NCBI RefSeq assembly: GCF_000336875.1
Contig: NZ_AOJK01000010.1
Span: forward strand, 31,735 to 66,832
Source: Halorubrum californiense DSM 19288
GTDB taxonomy: Archaea; Halobacteriota; Halobacteria; Halobacteriales; Haloferacaceae
Direction: 5' to 3'
Length of the DNA stretch: 35,098 bases
Both the position numbers and the translations under genes were made by a program. This document shows, one piece after another, positions 16,261 through 24,529 of the stretch. Each line of letters begins with the position of its first letter. Position 1 is the first letter of the stretch. The notes beneath the pieces are model-generated. The model made no database searches. It saw nothing but the letters and a program-made list of their open reading frames with translations, and had not been told where the DNA came from.

Positions 16261-16446
16261 ATGTCCACGTCCACGTCATCCGCGCGTGTTCGCGACGAGT
16301 CGCCGGCGCTCGTCTGTAAACGGACCGACGGCGACGGCGGCGGCGAGGTGACGTTCTTCGAGCGGGACGTCGACCCGGACGAGCGGACCACCCGGTGGAT
16401 CACGGTCCGCGAGTCCGACTGCGTTCCCCGCGACGAGTGGCGATAA
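16261..16446 (+). CDS. Small acidic haloarchaeal protein
   Basis: 61 residues, no membrane segment. After a Ser/Thr-rich start it has ESPALVCKRTDGDGGGEVTFFERD and ends DERTTRWITVRESDCVPRDEWR-like (last residues CVPRDEWR). The pattern of a short strand pair with WITVRESD resembles tiny haloarchaeal domain proteins of unknown function (DUF7511-like, from memory, unverified). AGTTATTATCC at about 16228-16238 lies at promoter distance and supports the ATG at 16261. Base use follows the high third-position GC of its neighbours. The structured repeat copy 2 begins 70 nt downstream on the same strand. Confidence 0.6.
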   Translation: MSTSTSSARVRDESPALVCKRTDGDGGGEVTFFERDVDPDERTTRWITVRESDCVPRDEWR

Positions 16447-16516
16447 TATCGGTTTGGCTGCGGTTTCGGGGTTTATCTATAACTCATCGCTAGCGGAGCG
16501 GCGGCAATTCCCTCCT

Positions 16517-16690
16517 CCAAAGCCCCAGCCGCGAGGACTCGCACGACTCGCTGCGCGCCTCGCTCGCTACGCTCGCTGCGGTGCTTGCGTCGTCGGGCTT
16601 CGCCCTCGCGGCTGCCCCTTTGAGTCCCACCCAGCACAGCACCGCAGCCTCACGCCTCCCCAGCCTCGTCGCTCACGCCCTACGGGCGTT
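16517..16690 (+). repeat. Dispersed structured repeat, copy 2
   Basis: The element starts CCAAAGCCCCAGCCGCGAGG. Arms CAGCCGCGAGG (16526-16536) and CCTCGCGGCTG (16604-16614) pair perfectly. Outside them CAAAG (16518-16522) pairs with CTTTG (16618-16622) across a CCC/CCC internal loop. Downstream a 24-nt block at 16648-16671 is identical to 35027-35050 in copy 3. A small hairpin ACGCCC-TAC-GGGCGT follows at about 16675-16689, then GCGCCC-TCC-GGGCGC. A TATA-like TTTATCTA lies at 16472-16479. ORFs crossing it have no recognisable product. The 340-nt gap between genes (16447-16786) holds this element. Confidence 0.8.
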
Positions 16691-16786
16691 CGCGACTCCC
16701 TCGCGCGTGCTGTCTCGCGCCCTCCGGGCGCTCGCAGGCACGCGCCACCGCACCGAGTTCGGTGAGAAACAGTCGCCGCGAGTCGG

Positions 16787-18988
16787 TCAGTCGTCCGCGG
16801 TCGCGGCGTCGGTGAACTGCGGCAGTTCGTCGTCGAGGAGCGCGACCGTCGCCAGTCGGATCGCGTGCGGCCAGCCGAGCGGGGTCGCGCTGTCGGGCGT
16901 CCCGTCGTCGAAGAACTGCTCGGGGAGGTACGTCGTCGGCTCGCACAGCGTTCCGCCGGGCGAGACGTGCCCGAGCAGGTCGCGAGCCCGGGCCGTCATC
17001 TCGGCGGCGCGCGGGTCGTCGTGCGCCGCGAGCAGCGCGGCGAGCTCCGCGCAGGCGTTCGCCCCCCACGCGGTCGAGACGGTCCATACCTTCTCCGAGA
17101 GCTGGTCGGCCTTGCGCCAGCCGTCGCCCTCGTAGCGGATCAGCCCGGTGATGTCGTCGGTCTCGTGATAGAGCCCGTCGACGACCGTCTCGACGTGCGA
17201 GACCAGCCGGTCGAGGCGCTCGTCGTCGACCGCGCCGCCGTCTCCGGGCTCGTCGTCCCCCGCGCCGCCGTCTCCGGGCTCGTCGTCCCCCGCCCCGAGC
17301 GCGTCGAAGGAGCGGTGCGCAGCCGCGAGCGCCAGCGTCGCGGAGTCGAGCCGGTCGTCTATCCCGCCGTCGAGCGTCTCGCGGACGGCGTAGCAGCCGC
17401 GCTCGGGCACCCACAGGTCGTCGAGCGCATCGTACACCTCCCGGGCCCGATCGCGGGCGTGCGCGGCGAGGTCGTCCGGGAGCGACGCCGCGCCGGGGAC
17501 GGCGTCGGGGTCGTCGAGCGCGTCGAGCGTGAGGCCCTTGCCGTGGCGACCGACCTCGCTGTACGCCTCGAGGAACGTCGCGGCGGTGTGGGTGAACCGG
17601 CCGGCCGAGTCCTCCCACGCGTTCTGACAGACGACGGGGCGACCGTCCGGTTCGAGCGTGCGGTCGAGGCCCGCGAGCGCGGCGACGAGGGTCGCGTCGA
17701 GCCCCTTGGCATCGACAGTGCGGGACGACGTCCCGCTGGCAGCCGGACGGGGTCCGGCGACCCCCGCCTCACGGGCCCGCGCGAGGTACGCGACGACGCT
17801 GCCCGTCTGGTCGGCCTGGTAGTCCACGTCCGGCCCGTCCTCGATGCGGGCGTTCGCCCACCCGGGCGCGAGCGCGCCGTCGCGGGGCCACACCCGGTGG
17901 GGCCACGAGCCGTCGGGGCGCTGCGTGGCGACGTACATCGCCGCGGACCGGGCGTGCCGGTCGTCGAGGTCGAGGTCGAGCGCGTCGGCGGCCCCGAGCA
18001 GGAAGCCGGATATCTCCGCGTCGTCGCGGAACCACGTGTAGCCGTAGCCGCCGGAGTGCTCGTAGTACGGGTCGAAGTCGGGCCCCGCGATCCGGAGCCC
18101 GGACGGGGCGGAGAGCAGCGAGAGGACCCGGAGGTCCGCGACGACCGAGTCGCGGGCAGGGGTCGATTCGGGGACGGCGGGGAGCGCGTCGGCGGCCGCG
18201 TCCGCGAGCGCGTCGACGCTGTCGAGGTCGGCGAACAGGTCGTCGAGGCGCTCGCGGGCGGCCTCGCGGTCGGTCTCCGCGCCGTCCGTCAGGAGCGTGG
18301 CGACCGTCGCGACTCCGTCGTCGAACGGCACGTCGGCGATCACCTCGCCCGAGAGGCGCTCCTCCTCGTAGCGGTCGCCGTCGCGGTCGCGCGGGAGCTC
18401 CGTGGGGTCGTCGTCGAGCAGTTCGGGGAACGTGGTCGGGAGCTGGCCGCGGAGGTCGGCGAAGCCGGTCGCGCTCGCGAGGTAGTCGTGTTCGTCGGCG
18501 TGGTACACCTCGACGGCGTCGTCGTAGCGGAGCTGCCCAACCCGGTCGTCGCGGCCGTCGGGCGCGAAGCGGGCGTAGACGACGAGCGAGGCGTCCGCGG
18601 GGTCGACCGCGGTTCCGTCCTCGAACTCGACCGACGCCCGAGTGAGGTGCGCGTCGCCGAGCGTGACGTCGTGGCGGGTCACCGTCGCGCGCGGCGTCTC
18701 GTGGACCGTCTCGACCAACGCGGAGTCGCCGACGTACCGCTGGGTCGTGTCGGCCTCGTCGAGCCACGCGACCTCGTCGCCGACGGCGAGGCCGATCCGG
18801 GACCGCACGAGCCCGGTCCGGCCGGTGAGCGGGTAGCCGAAGTCGCGGAGTTCGCCGTCGTCGCCGACGTGGACGAGCCGACCGTCGCCGCCGGAGAATC
18901 GACCGGAGACGGTGCGCCGCTCGCCGGGGAAGCGCGTCCCGTCGCCGGCGTGGCGCTTGTAGTCGTCGAGCGCGTCGCGAAGCTGCAT
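16787..18988 (-). CDS. Glycoside hydrolase family 15 glucoamylase-like enzyme
   Basis: 733 residues. An N-terminal beta-sandwich-like region of about 280 residues precedes an (alpha/alpha)6 barrel. GH15 motifs are YTWFRDDAEISGFLLGAA, PHRVWPRDGALAPGW, VCQNAWEDSAGRFTHTAATF with probable acid E459, and TYLPEQFFDDG with probable base E690, then PLGWPHAIRLA. It would release glucose from the non-reducing ends of alpha-glucans or similar sugars. No signal peptide is visible at MQLRDALDDYKRHAGDG, so it is likely cytoplasmic. A perfect 10-residue duplication, GDDEPGDGGA, lies in a linker near residue 570. The ATG at 18988 is preferred over the upstream frame start at 19066, with CTTCATAC about 27 nt before it. 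It diverges from the GH13 gene. Confidence 0.85.
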   Translation of the reverse strand: MQLRDALDDYKRHAGDGTRFPGERRTVSGRFSGGDGRLVHVGDDGELRDFGYPLTGRTGLVRSRIGLAVGDEVAWLDEADTTQRYVGDSALVETVHETPRATVTRHDVTLGDAHLTRASVEFEDGTAVDPADASLVVYARFAPDGRDDRVGQLRYDDAVEVYHADEHDYLASATGFADLRGQLPTTFPELLDDDPTELPRDRDGDRYEEERLSGEVIADVPFDDGVATVATLLTDGAETDREAARERLDDLFADLDSVDALADAAADALPAVPESTPARDSVVADLRVLSLLSAPSGLRIAGPDFDPYYEHSGGYGYTWFRDDAEISGFLLGAADALDLDLDDRHARSAAMYVATQRPDGSWPHRVWPRDGALAPGWANARIEDGPDVDYQADQTGSVVAYLARAREAGVAGPRPAASGTSSRTVDAKGLDATLVAALAGLDRTLEPDGRPVVCQNAWEDSAGRFTHTAATFLEAYSEVGRHGKGLTLDALDDPDAVPGAASLPDDLAAHARDRAREVYDALDDLWVPERGCYAVRETLDGGIDDRLDSATLALAAAHRSFDALGAGDDEPGDGGAGDDEPGDGGAVDDERLDRLVSHVETVVDGLYHETDDITGLIRYEGDGWRKADQLSEKVWTVSTAWGANACAELAALLAAHDDPRAAEMTARARDLLGHVSPGGTLCEPTTYLPEQFFDDGTPDSATPLGWPHAIRLATVALLDDELPQFTDAATADD

Positions 18989-19091
18989 TACGCGAACACA
19001 CGCCGCCGCTCCGTATGAAGCTTTGGTGTAATTATTGTTCAATCGTTGGCGGACGGAAACCCTCAAACCGCGGCGCGACGAGAGACGGGGC

Positions 19092-21383
19092 GTGCACGAA
19101 CCCGGCCCCCCGCGAACGACGAGCGTCGGCGAGCCCGTCGAACTGGCGCCGCGCTCGCCCGACCCCGACGGGACCTACGGGTGGACCGTCCGCGACGCGC
19201 CCGCCGACAGCGACCTCTCCCCCGGAGACCGCCCGGATCCGGACGCGACCGGCCCCCCGAGTTCGGCGACGGCGGTCGGTTCGGAGACCCCGACCGCGGT
19301 GCTGCGCGCGGGCGAGACGAGCCGCGACGACGACCCGGTCGTCCACCTCGACCCGGACGCCCCCGGGACCTACGTCCTCGCGCTCGACGCGCCGGACGGG
19401 ACCCACCGACAGCGCGTGCGGGTCTTCCCCGACGAGCGCCGCGAGGCGGATATTCGCGTGCCGGTCGACGACCTCGCCGGCAACGAGACCGACCCCGACC
19501 GCGTCTCCCTCCTGTGGCCCCACAACGAGAACCGGCTCGCGCTCGACCGGGCGGAGCGCGACGGCGACGAGTGGGTCGCGTCGGTGCGGGTTCCCCCGGG
19601 GCGTCACGGCTTCGGCTTCGTCCCCGACGGCGACCGCTCGGCGGCGGTTCACGGGGAGTGCGAGGTCCCCGGCCCCGGCCGCCCACGGGTCTCGCTGGAC
19701 GCGACGGTCGTCGAGGCCGACGATCCCGAGGAGAGCGACCGGCTCCGCCTGACCGCCGCGGTCGACTCCGCGCCAGCGGTCGACGACGTCGAGCGCGGCG
19801 GCGACCCGGATGCCCTCGACGCGGCGTTCCTCGTTGACGATCGCGACGCCGACCCGGAGGCCGTCGCGGCGATCGAGTCGCAGGCGGAGGGCCGAACGCT
19901 CTCGGTCCCGCTCGACGACCTCCCGGATTCGGTCCGGATCCACGCGGTCCCGCACGGCGAGCGGTACGGGGCGGCGGAGACGGTGCGGGTCGAGGCGGAC
20001 GAGACCGAAACGGACGGAAGCGAAGCGGCCGCGTCGGTCGCGCTCGTCGACCCGAACCCGACGCCCGAGTGGGCCGAATCGCCGACGATCTACGAGGTCT
20101 TCGTGCGGTCGTTCGCGGGCGACACGCTTCCGACGACGTTCCGCGAGGTCGAGCGCCGGGTCGAGTACCTCGACCACCTCGGCGTCGACGCGCTCTGGCT
20201 CACGCCCGTCCTCGCCTCGCCGACGGACCACGGCTACCACGTCACCGACTACTACGACACCGCCGCGGACCTCGGCTCGCGCGAGGCGTTCGAGTCGCTC
20301 GTCGACGCGTGCCACGACGCCGGGATCCGCGTCGTCTTCGACTTGGTGATCAACCACACCTCCCGCGACCACCCGGCGTTCCAGCTTCACTCGGCCGGCG
20401 TCGACGCGTACGCCGACCACTACCGCCGGAGCGACGCGACCGCCGACGTGACCGGGATCGACTGGGCCGAACTCGACGGCGGCGCGGCGCCGGACCACTA
20501 CTTCGAGTGGGGTCGCATCCCGAACCTCAACTACGACAGCCCGGCGGTCCGCGAGCGGCTGCTCGACGTGGTCGACGAGTGGGCCGCCGTCGTGGACGGG
20601 TTCCGCGCCGACGTGGCGTGGGGCGTCCCGCACGGCTTCTGGAAGGAGGTCGCCGACCGCGTCCCGGCGGACACCCTGCTCCTCGACGAGACGCTCCCGC
20701 ACGACCCCTTCTACGGCGAGGGGGAGTTCGACGTCCACTACGACACCTCGCTGTACGAGACGCTCCGATCGATCGGCGCGGGCGAGGAGCCGGCGGAGGC
20801 GGTCGAGACCGCGCTCGCGCGCGGCGAGTGGCTGGGCTTCGACGACCACGGTGCCCAGATGCGGTACGTCGAGAACCACGACGAGGACCGGTACCTCGCG
20901 GAGTACGGCCGGGCGGCCCTCCGCGCGGCCGCCGCCGTGACGTTCACGTTGCCGGGCGCGCCGATGATCTACGCCGGGCAGGAGCGCGGCAACGAGACGT
21001 ACCGCGGGCCGATCCGGTGGCACGACGGCGACAACAAACTCACCGACTTCCACCGCCGGCTGGCCGCGCTGCGCGAGGCCGAACCGCTCCTCCGGGACGG
21101 GGACGTGCGGTTCGACGGCCGCGCGAGCGGGGTGCGCGTCGTCGAGGGAGACGCCGACCGCGTGACCGCCTACGAGCGGACGCCGCCAGCGGCCGGGGCG
21201 ACCGATGGCGGCGACGCCGACCGCGACCCGCTCCTCGTCGTCGTCAACTTCGCGGCGGAGCCGGCGACCGTCGCCGTGCCCGACGGGGCCGAGGCCGACC
21301 TGTTCGGAGACGGAAACGCGGTGGAACGCGACGGCGAGGAGGGGAGGCGGGTCGCGGTCGACGCCGTCGCCGTGCTCCGGTGA
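19092..21383 (+). CDS. GH13 alpha-amylase-family enzyme
   Basis: 763 residues. The first 325 or so include a beta-rich region with FPDERREADIRVPVDDLAG and LLWPHNENRLALDRAERDGD, probably carbohydrate-binding or N-domain modules. The (beta/alpha)8 barrel starts near IYEVFVRSFAGD. Catalytic residues are the nucleophile D507 (GFRADVAWG), acid/base E533 (LLDETLPH) and third Asp D597 (VENHDEDR), with DLVINHTS as conserved region I. No signal peptide is visible, so it probably acts inside the cell on maltodextrins or stored glucan. The GTG at 19092 (HEPGPPRTTSVGEPVE) is preferred; the open frame reaches a TTG at 19035. The specific activity (amylase, neopullulanase, maltogenic) is not decided. It ends 85 nt before the TrmB-family gene. 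Confidence 0.85.
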   Translation: MHEPGPPRTTSVGEPVELAPRSPDPDGTYGWTVRDAPADSDLSPGDRPDPDATGPPSSATAVGSETPTAVLRAGETSRDDDPVVHLDPDAPGTYVLALDAPDGTHRQRVRVFPDERREADIRVPVDDLAGNETDPDRVSLLWPHNENRLALDRAERDGDEWVASVRVPPGRHGFGFVPDGDRSAAVHGECEVPGPGRPRVSLDATVVEADDPEESDRLRLTAAVDSAPAVDDVERGGDPDALDAAFLVDDRDADPEAVAAIESQAEGRTLSVPLDDLPDSVRIHAVPHGERYGAAETVRVEADETETDGSEAAASVALVDPNPTPEWAESPTIYEVFVRSFAGDTLPTTFREVERRVEYLDHLGVDALWLTPVLASPTDHGYHVTDYYDTAADLGSREAFESLVDACHDAGIRVVFDLVINHTSRDHPAFQLHSAGVDAYADHYRRSDATADVTGIDWAELDGGAAPDHYFEWGRIPNLNYDSPAVRERLLDVVDEWAAVVDGFRADVAWGVPHGFWKEVADRVPADTLLLDETLPHDPFYGEGEFDVHYDTSLYETLRSIGAGEEPAEAVETALARGEWLGFDDHGAQMRYVENHDEDRYLAEYGRAALRAAAAVTFTLPGAPMIYAGQERGNETYRGPIRWHDGDNKLTDFHRRLAALREAEPLLRDGDVRFDGRASGVRVVEGDADRVTAYERTPPAAGATDGGDADRDPLLVVVNFAAEPATVAVPDGAEADLFGDGNAVERDGEEGRRVAVDAVAVLR

Positions 21384-21432
21384 CCGGTCGGCCGTCGCCG
21401 GTGGGTCGCGGGGCCGCGGAGCCGCCCGGTAC

Positions 21433-21450
21433 CGACTCTTATAAGTGTCG
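21433..21450. promoter_or_regulatory. Near-perfect palindrome over the TATA box of the TrmB-family gene
   Basis: CGACTCTTATAAGTGTCG is an 18-bp inverted repeat with 8 of 9 base pairs matched in each arm. Its centre is TTATAA, which is the TATA box 19-36 nt before the ATG at 21469. Such overlap suggests an operator, plausibly for autoregulation by the TrmB protein. The site differs from the TACT-spacer-GAGTA motif I recall for Halobacterium TrmB, so identity is uncertain. Confidence 0.45.
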
Positions 21451-21468
21451 CTCGGCAGAGGCGTGCGT

Positions 21469-22530
21469 ATGGACGACCGGACGCTGACCGATCTCCTCCG
21501 TCGATTCGGGCTCTCGGACAAGGAGGTCGACACCTATCTCAGTCTGCTGGAACACGGCGAGGCGAAGGCGAGCACCGTCGCCGACGCGGCGGGCGTCTCG
21601 AAGCGGTACGTCTACAGCGTGAGCGAGTCGCTCGCGGAGCGCGGCTTCGTCGAGGTGAACGACCACGTCGTGCCGACGACGATCCGCGCGAACCCGCCGG
21701 ACGAGGTGATCGACCGGCTCCGGTCCGACGTGGACGCGATGCGGCCCGGGCTGGCGGAGCGGTACTCCCGCGTGGAGCGCCAGGCCGAGCAGTTCGAGGT
21801 GATCAAGTCGCGGGCCACCGTCATCAAGCGGATCCGCTCACTGCTCGCGGACGCCGAGAGCGAGGTGGCGCTGTCGATCACCGCGAAGCAGCTCCCCGAG
21901 GTGAAGGAGGCGCTCGCCGACGCGGTCGACCGCGGCGTCCTCGTCCTCCTCGTCGTCTCCGACGCGGCCGCGGACCTGGGCGCGGACGACCCCGGGCTGG
22001 CGGGCGTCGCGAACGTCGTCCGGACGTGGAGCGAGGCGATGCCGACGCTGCTCACCGTCGACTCCGCGGCCGGCGTCGTCTCCCCGCCGGAGCTCCTCCG
22101 TCAGTCGACGACCGACCGACAGGCGATCGCGTTCGCACAGGAGCAGCTCGCGCCCGTGATCGTCGGATCCTTCCTCGGGAACTACTGGCCCGCCGCGACC
22201 GAGCTCGCCGTCGCCGACCCGGCGCCGCTCCCGGTCGAGTACACCGACTTCAGACACACCGTCCTCCAGGCGACGCTGCGGCTCCGCGCCGGCGACCCGC
22301 CGCGGGTGACCGTCGGCGGCCGGTGGACCGACGACGACGAGCCGGCCGAGGTCGTCGGCCGCGTCGTCGAGACGAGACAGGGGATGGTCGAGCCGACGAA
22401 CAACGAGTTCCCGGTCGAGCACTCGCTCGTCGTCGAGACCGCCGACGGCGAGGTCGCCGTGGGCGGTCAGGGCGCGTTCGTCGAGGACGTCGAGGCCGAC
22501 CTCGTCCGGATCGAGCCCGACGACGAGTAG
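21469..22530 (+). CDS. TrmB-family sugar-sensing transcription regulator
   Basis: 353 residues. An N-terminal winged helix-turn-helix at about 1-75 includes LLRRFGLSDKEVDTYLSLLE and KASTVADAAGVSKRYVYSVS. A coiled connector (AERYSRVERQAEQFEVI) follows, then a phospholipase-D-like sugar-binding half with SLLADAESEVALSITAKQL and a C-terminal domain with VGGRWTDDDEPAEVVGRVVE. TrmB proteins in archaea sense maltose, glucose and other sugars and control transport and central metabolism. Placement 85 nt downstream of the GH13 gene, next to GH15, points to control of alpha-glucan use. It has its own TATA box in a palindrome (21433-21450). The gene ends 58 nt before the converging unknown-protein gene. 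Confidence 0.85.
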   Translation: MDDRTLTDLLRRFGLSDKEVDTYLSLLEHGEAKASTVADAAGVSKRYVYSVSESLAERGFVEVNDHVVPTTIRANPPDEVIDRLRSDVDAMRPGLAERYSRVERQAEQFEVIKSRATVIKRIRSLLADAESEVALSITAKQLPEVKEALADAVDRGVLVLLVVSDAAADLGADDPGLAGVANVVRTWSEAMPTLLTVDSAAGVVSPPELLRQSTTDRQAIAFAQEQLAPVIVGSFLGNYWPAATELAVADPAPLPVEYTDFRHTVLQATLRLRAGDPPRVTVGGRWTDDDEPAEVVGRVVETRQGMVEPTNNEFPVEHSLVVETADGEVAVGGQGAFVEDVEADLVRIEPDDE

Positions 22531-22587
22531 CGCCGGGGCCGGAGGACGCGGACCGGCCGGCGGCACGCGGGGACGGGGGACGCGGCG

Positions 22588-23637
22588 TCACCGCTCCGAC
22601 GGGACCGGCGCGCTCGCCGGACCGCCGTCGACGGCGGCGTCGTCGGGAGCGATCCGGAACCGCCAGTCCGGGCCGGCCGGGTCGCCGCCGCCCGCGAGGA
22701 GGGCGACCCCGGCGATCCGCCCGCGCGGGTCTCGGCGACTTAGCTCCAGCGCCACGGGGAGCGTCGGGACCCGCCCGTCGGTCGGCGACAGGGCATAGCC
22801 GGAGACGCAGACCGTCGCGTCGGCCGTCGCCGACGAGTCGGGCTCCGTGGCCGGTCCGGGGTCGTCGACGCGCTCGTACCCGTCAGCGAGACCGACCCCT
22901 GCGAGCCGATCGAACGCCGCGCTCACCGGATCGGCGGCGGGCCGTTCGCGGGGCTCTGAGAGCCGGTCGGCCGCGTCGGACAGCACAGACGCCTGCGTCG
23001 CCGGGTCGAGGTGGCGGTCCAGCGCCGTTGCCATCGCTTCGAGCAGGGACAGACACAGCCGGTCCGGGTCGGCGATCCGCTCCGCGCGAGAGAAGTACGC
23101 GTCCATCACCGCCGACTCGGCGCGGTCGTGGCCGCCGGCGGAGAGCGCCTCGAACGTCGCCGCAGCCGCCGCGTGACAGAACTCGACGCGATCGCGACGC
23201 CGCCCGCGACTCGTCGCTCCGTCCGGAGTTCGGCGGTTTGCCCGTTCCTCGTCGGGTCCGGCGTCGACGCCGCGCCGGCGGTGTGCGGCGTTGCCCACGA
23301 CCCGATCGGCCAGCTCGTCCGGCAACGACTCGTCGGCGGTGGGGGCGAAGAGCGGGGATTCGCCGTCTCGGCCCGTCGGGCGCGCCGGTGGCTCGGCGAA
23401 CTCCTGTCTGGCGACGACGTCGTAGAAGGGGAGTTCGGGGTCGTAGCGGCGGAGCGCGTCGCGGTACTGCTCGGTCGCCCGGGCGGCCGCGCGGGCGGTC
23501 TCGCGGCTGTCGAAGCGCAGCCCCGCGGCCGGGACCGGCCGGTCGCCGTACCGCGCACAGACGAGCGTGAACTCGCCGTCGTCGACCGCGAGCGATTCGA
23601 TGTGGTCCGCGATGTCGAGTAGGGTGGTTCCGATCAC
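22588..23637 (-). CDS. Unknown two-domain haloarchaeal protein (DUF7551/7552-like), iron operon
   Basis: 349 residues, no signal peptide or membrane segment. The N-terminal ~75 residues include TLLDIADHIESLAVDDGEFT, LVCARYGDRPVPAAGLRFDS and RRYDPELPFYDVV. A basic linker follows, then a helical segment with EFCHAAAAATFEALSAGGHD and MDAYFSRAERIADPDRLCLS. The C-terminus has TVCVSGYALSPTDGRVPTLP and FRIAPDDAA. I recall haloarchaeal DUF7551 and DUF7552 domains with similar sequences; function is unknown. It is third in a minus-strand unit behind a binding protein and a flavoprotein, 29 nt after the latter stops, so co-transcription and iron regulation are likely. The GTG at 23637 is chosen; the frame is open far upstream, but that part is a shadow of the flavoprotein gene. 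Confidence 0.6.
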   Translation of the reverse strand: MIGTTLLDIADHIESLAVDDGEFTLVCARYGDRPVPAAGLRFDSRETARAAARATEQYRDALRRYDPELPFYDVVARQEFAEPPARPTGRDGESPLFAPTADESLPDELADRVVGNAAHRRRGVDAGPDEERANRRTPDGATSRGRRRDRVEFCHAAAAATFEALSAGGHDRAESAVMDAYFSRAERIADPDRLCLSLLEAMATALDRHLDPATQASVLSDAADRLSEPRERPAADPVSAAFDRLAGVGLADGYERVDDPGPATEPDSSATADATVCVSGYALSPTDGRVPTLPVALELSRRDPRGRIAGVALLAGGGDPAGPDWRFRIAPDDAAVDGGPASAPVPSER

Positions 23638-23665
23638 GGGTGTCTCCGTTTTAGCGACTCCGGCG

Positions 23666-24445
23666 TCACTCCTCCAAGCTCGGGTGCGTCTCCTGCGGGT
23701 CCGGGTGCGGCTCGGCGAACCGGTCGCGGGTCGCGTCGAGCGCGGCCGCCTCGCGCTCGCGGCGCTCCGCGGCGTCGATCTCCTCGCAGCCGGGCGGCAC
23801 CTCGCGGTCGCGGTCGGTGAAGTACCCCTTTGGCGCCACCCAGTCGTGGTAGAACGGGACGTCCGCTTCTTCGAGGAGCGTGACGGCGACCTCGGCGCCG
23901 TGGCCGGCGCACACCGCGGCCTGATGCGGTTTGCGAGCGAGTCGCCCCGCGGCGTACAGCCCGTCAACGCCCGTCCGCCCGCGCTCGTCGGCGTCGACGT
24001 ACGTCTTCCCGCGGTCGACGATCCCGACGCCGTCGAGCGCCTCCAGATAGCCCACCTCGTTCTTCGTCGCGGCGACGACGTGTCGCGCCCGGATCCGGTC
24101 GTCACCGTCGGTCGCGACCACGAATCTGGCGTCGTCGGAAGCGTCGTCGGGGTCGTCGCCCCCGTCTTCACCGCTGTCCGGGTCGACGAGCGATATCCGC
24201 GTGACGCGGGCGTCGAGGCGGTCCGCGCCGGCGGTCTCGGCCTGCTCCCCGAGCAGGTCGAGGAACCGCCGAGCGTCGACGCCGAGCGGGAAACCGGGGA
24301 CGTTCTCAAGGCGTGCGTTCCGGCGGAGGATCGAGCCGCCGGGGTCGACGACGAGCGTGTCGAGCTCCTGCCGGGCGGTGTAGACGGCCGCCGAGAGCCC
24401 GGCGACCCCGCCGCCGATGACGACCACGTCGCGGTTCGGGTCCAT
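23666..24445 (-). CDS. FAD-dependent oxidoreductase in iron operon (flavoprotein 1)
   Basis: 259 residues. The Rossmann FAD-binding start is MDPNRDVVVIGGGVAGLSAA, followed by RNARLENVPGFPLGVDARRF and a second flavin-contact motif DGLYAAGRLARKPHQAAVCA. This pattern is that of the thioredoxin-reductase-like flavoprotein group, but the redox CxxC is not visible, so a thioredoxin function is unlikely. It lies directly downstream of a siderophore-type binding protein, suggesting reductive iron release from an imported chelate; that role is inference. The ATG at 24445 begins at the fold. A second ATG at 24529 touches the upstream stop (TAGATG) and would add 28 residues, so the start is uncertain. 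Confidence 0.75.
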   Translation of the reverse strand: MDPNRDVVVIGGGVAGLSAAVYTARQELDTLVVDPGGSILRRNARLENVPGFPLGVDARRFLDLLGEQAETAGADRLDARVTRISLVDPDSGEDGGDDPDDASDDARFVVATDGDDRIRARHVVAATKNEVGYLEALDGVGIVDRGKTYVDADERGRTGVDGLYAAGRLARKPHQAAVCAGHGAEVAVTLLEEADVPFYHDWVAPKGYFTDRDREVPPGCEEIDAAERREREAAALDATRDRFAEPHPDPQETHPSLEE

Positions 24446-24529
24446 ACCCGTCGATGCGGCCGAGACGAGATACGGGCGTCGGTCTCGGGTCGCGTTGCCC
24501 ACCGCGAACGCCGACTCGCGGGCGCGCAT

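Noticed and set aside
16454-17135. Plus-strand ORFs across structured repeat copy 2 (16454-16765 and 16581-17135)
   Set aside because: They run through inverted repeats and variable loops, and their translations are Arg/Pro-rich without recognisable domains. The second also overlaps the glucoamylase gene end.
24446-24529. Flavoprotein 1 starting at 24529
   Set aside because: Not excluded, but the extra 28 residues precede the FAD fold and look unrelated to it; 24445 fits the family better. Start-adjacent TAGATG keeps it as an alternative.
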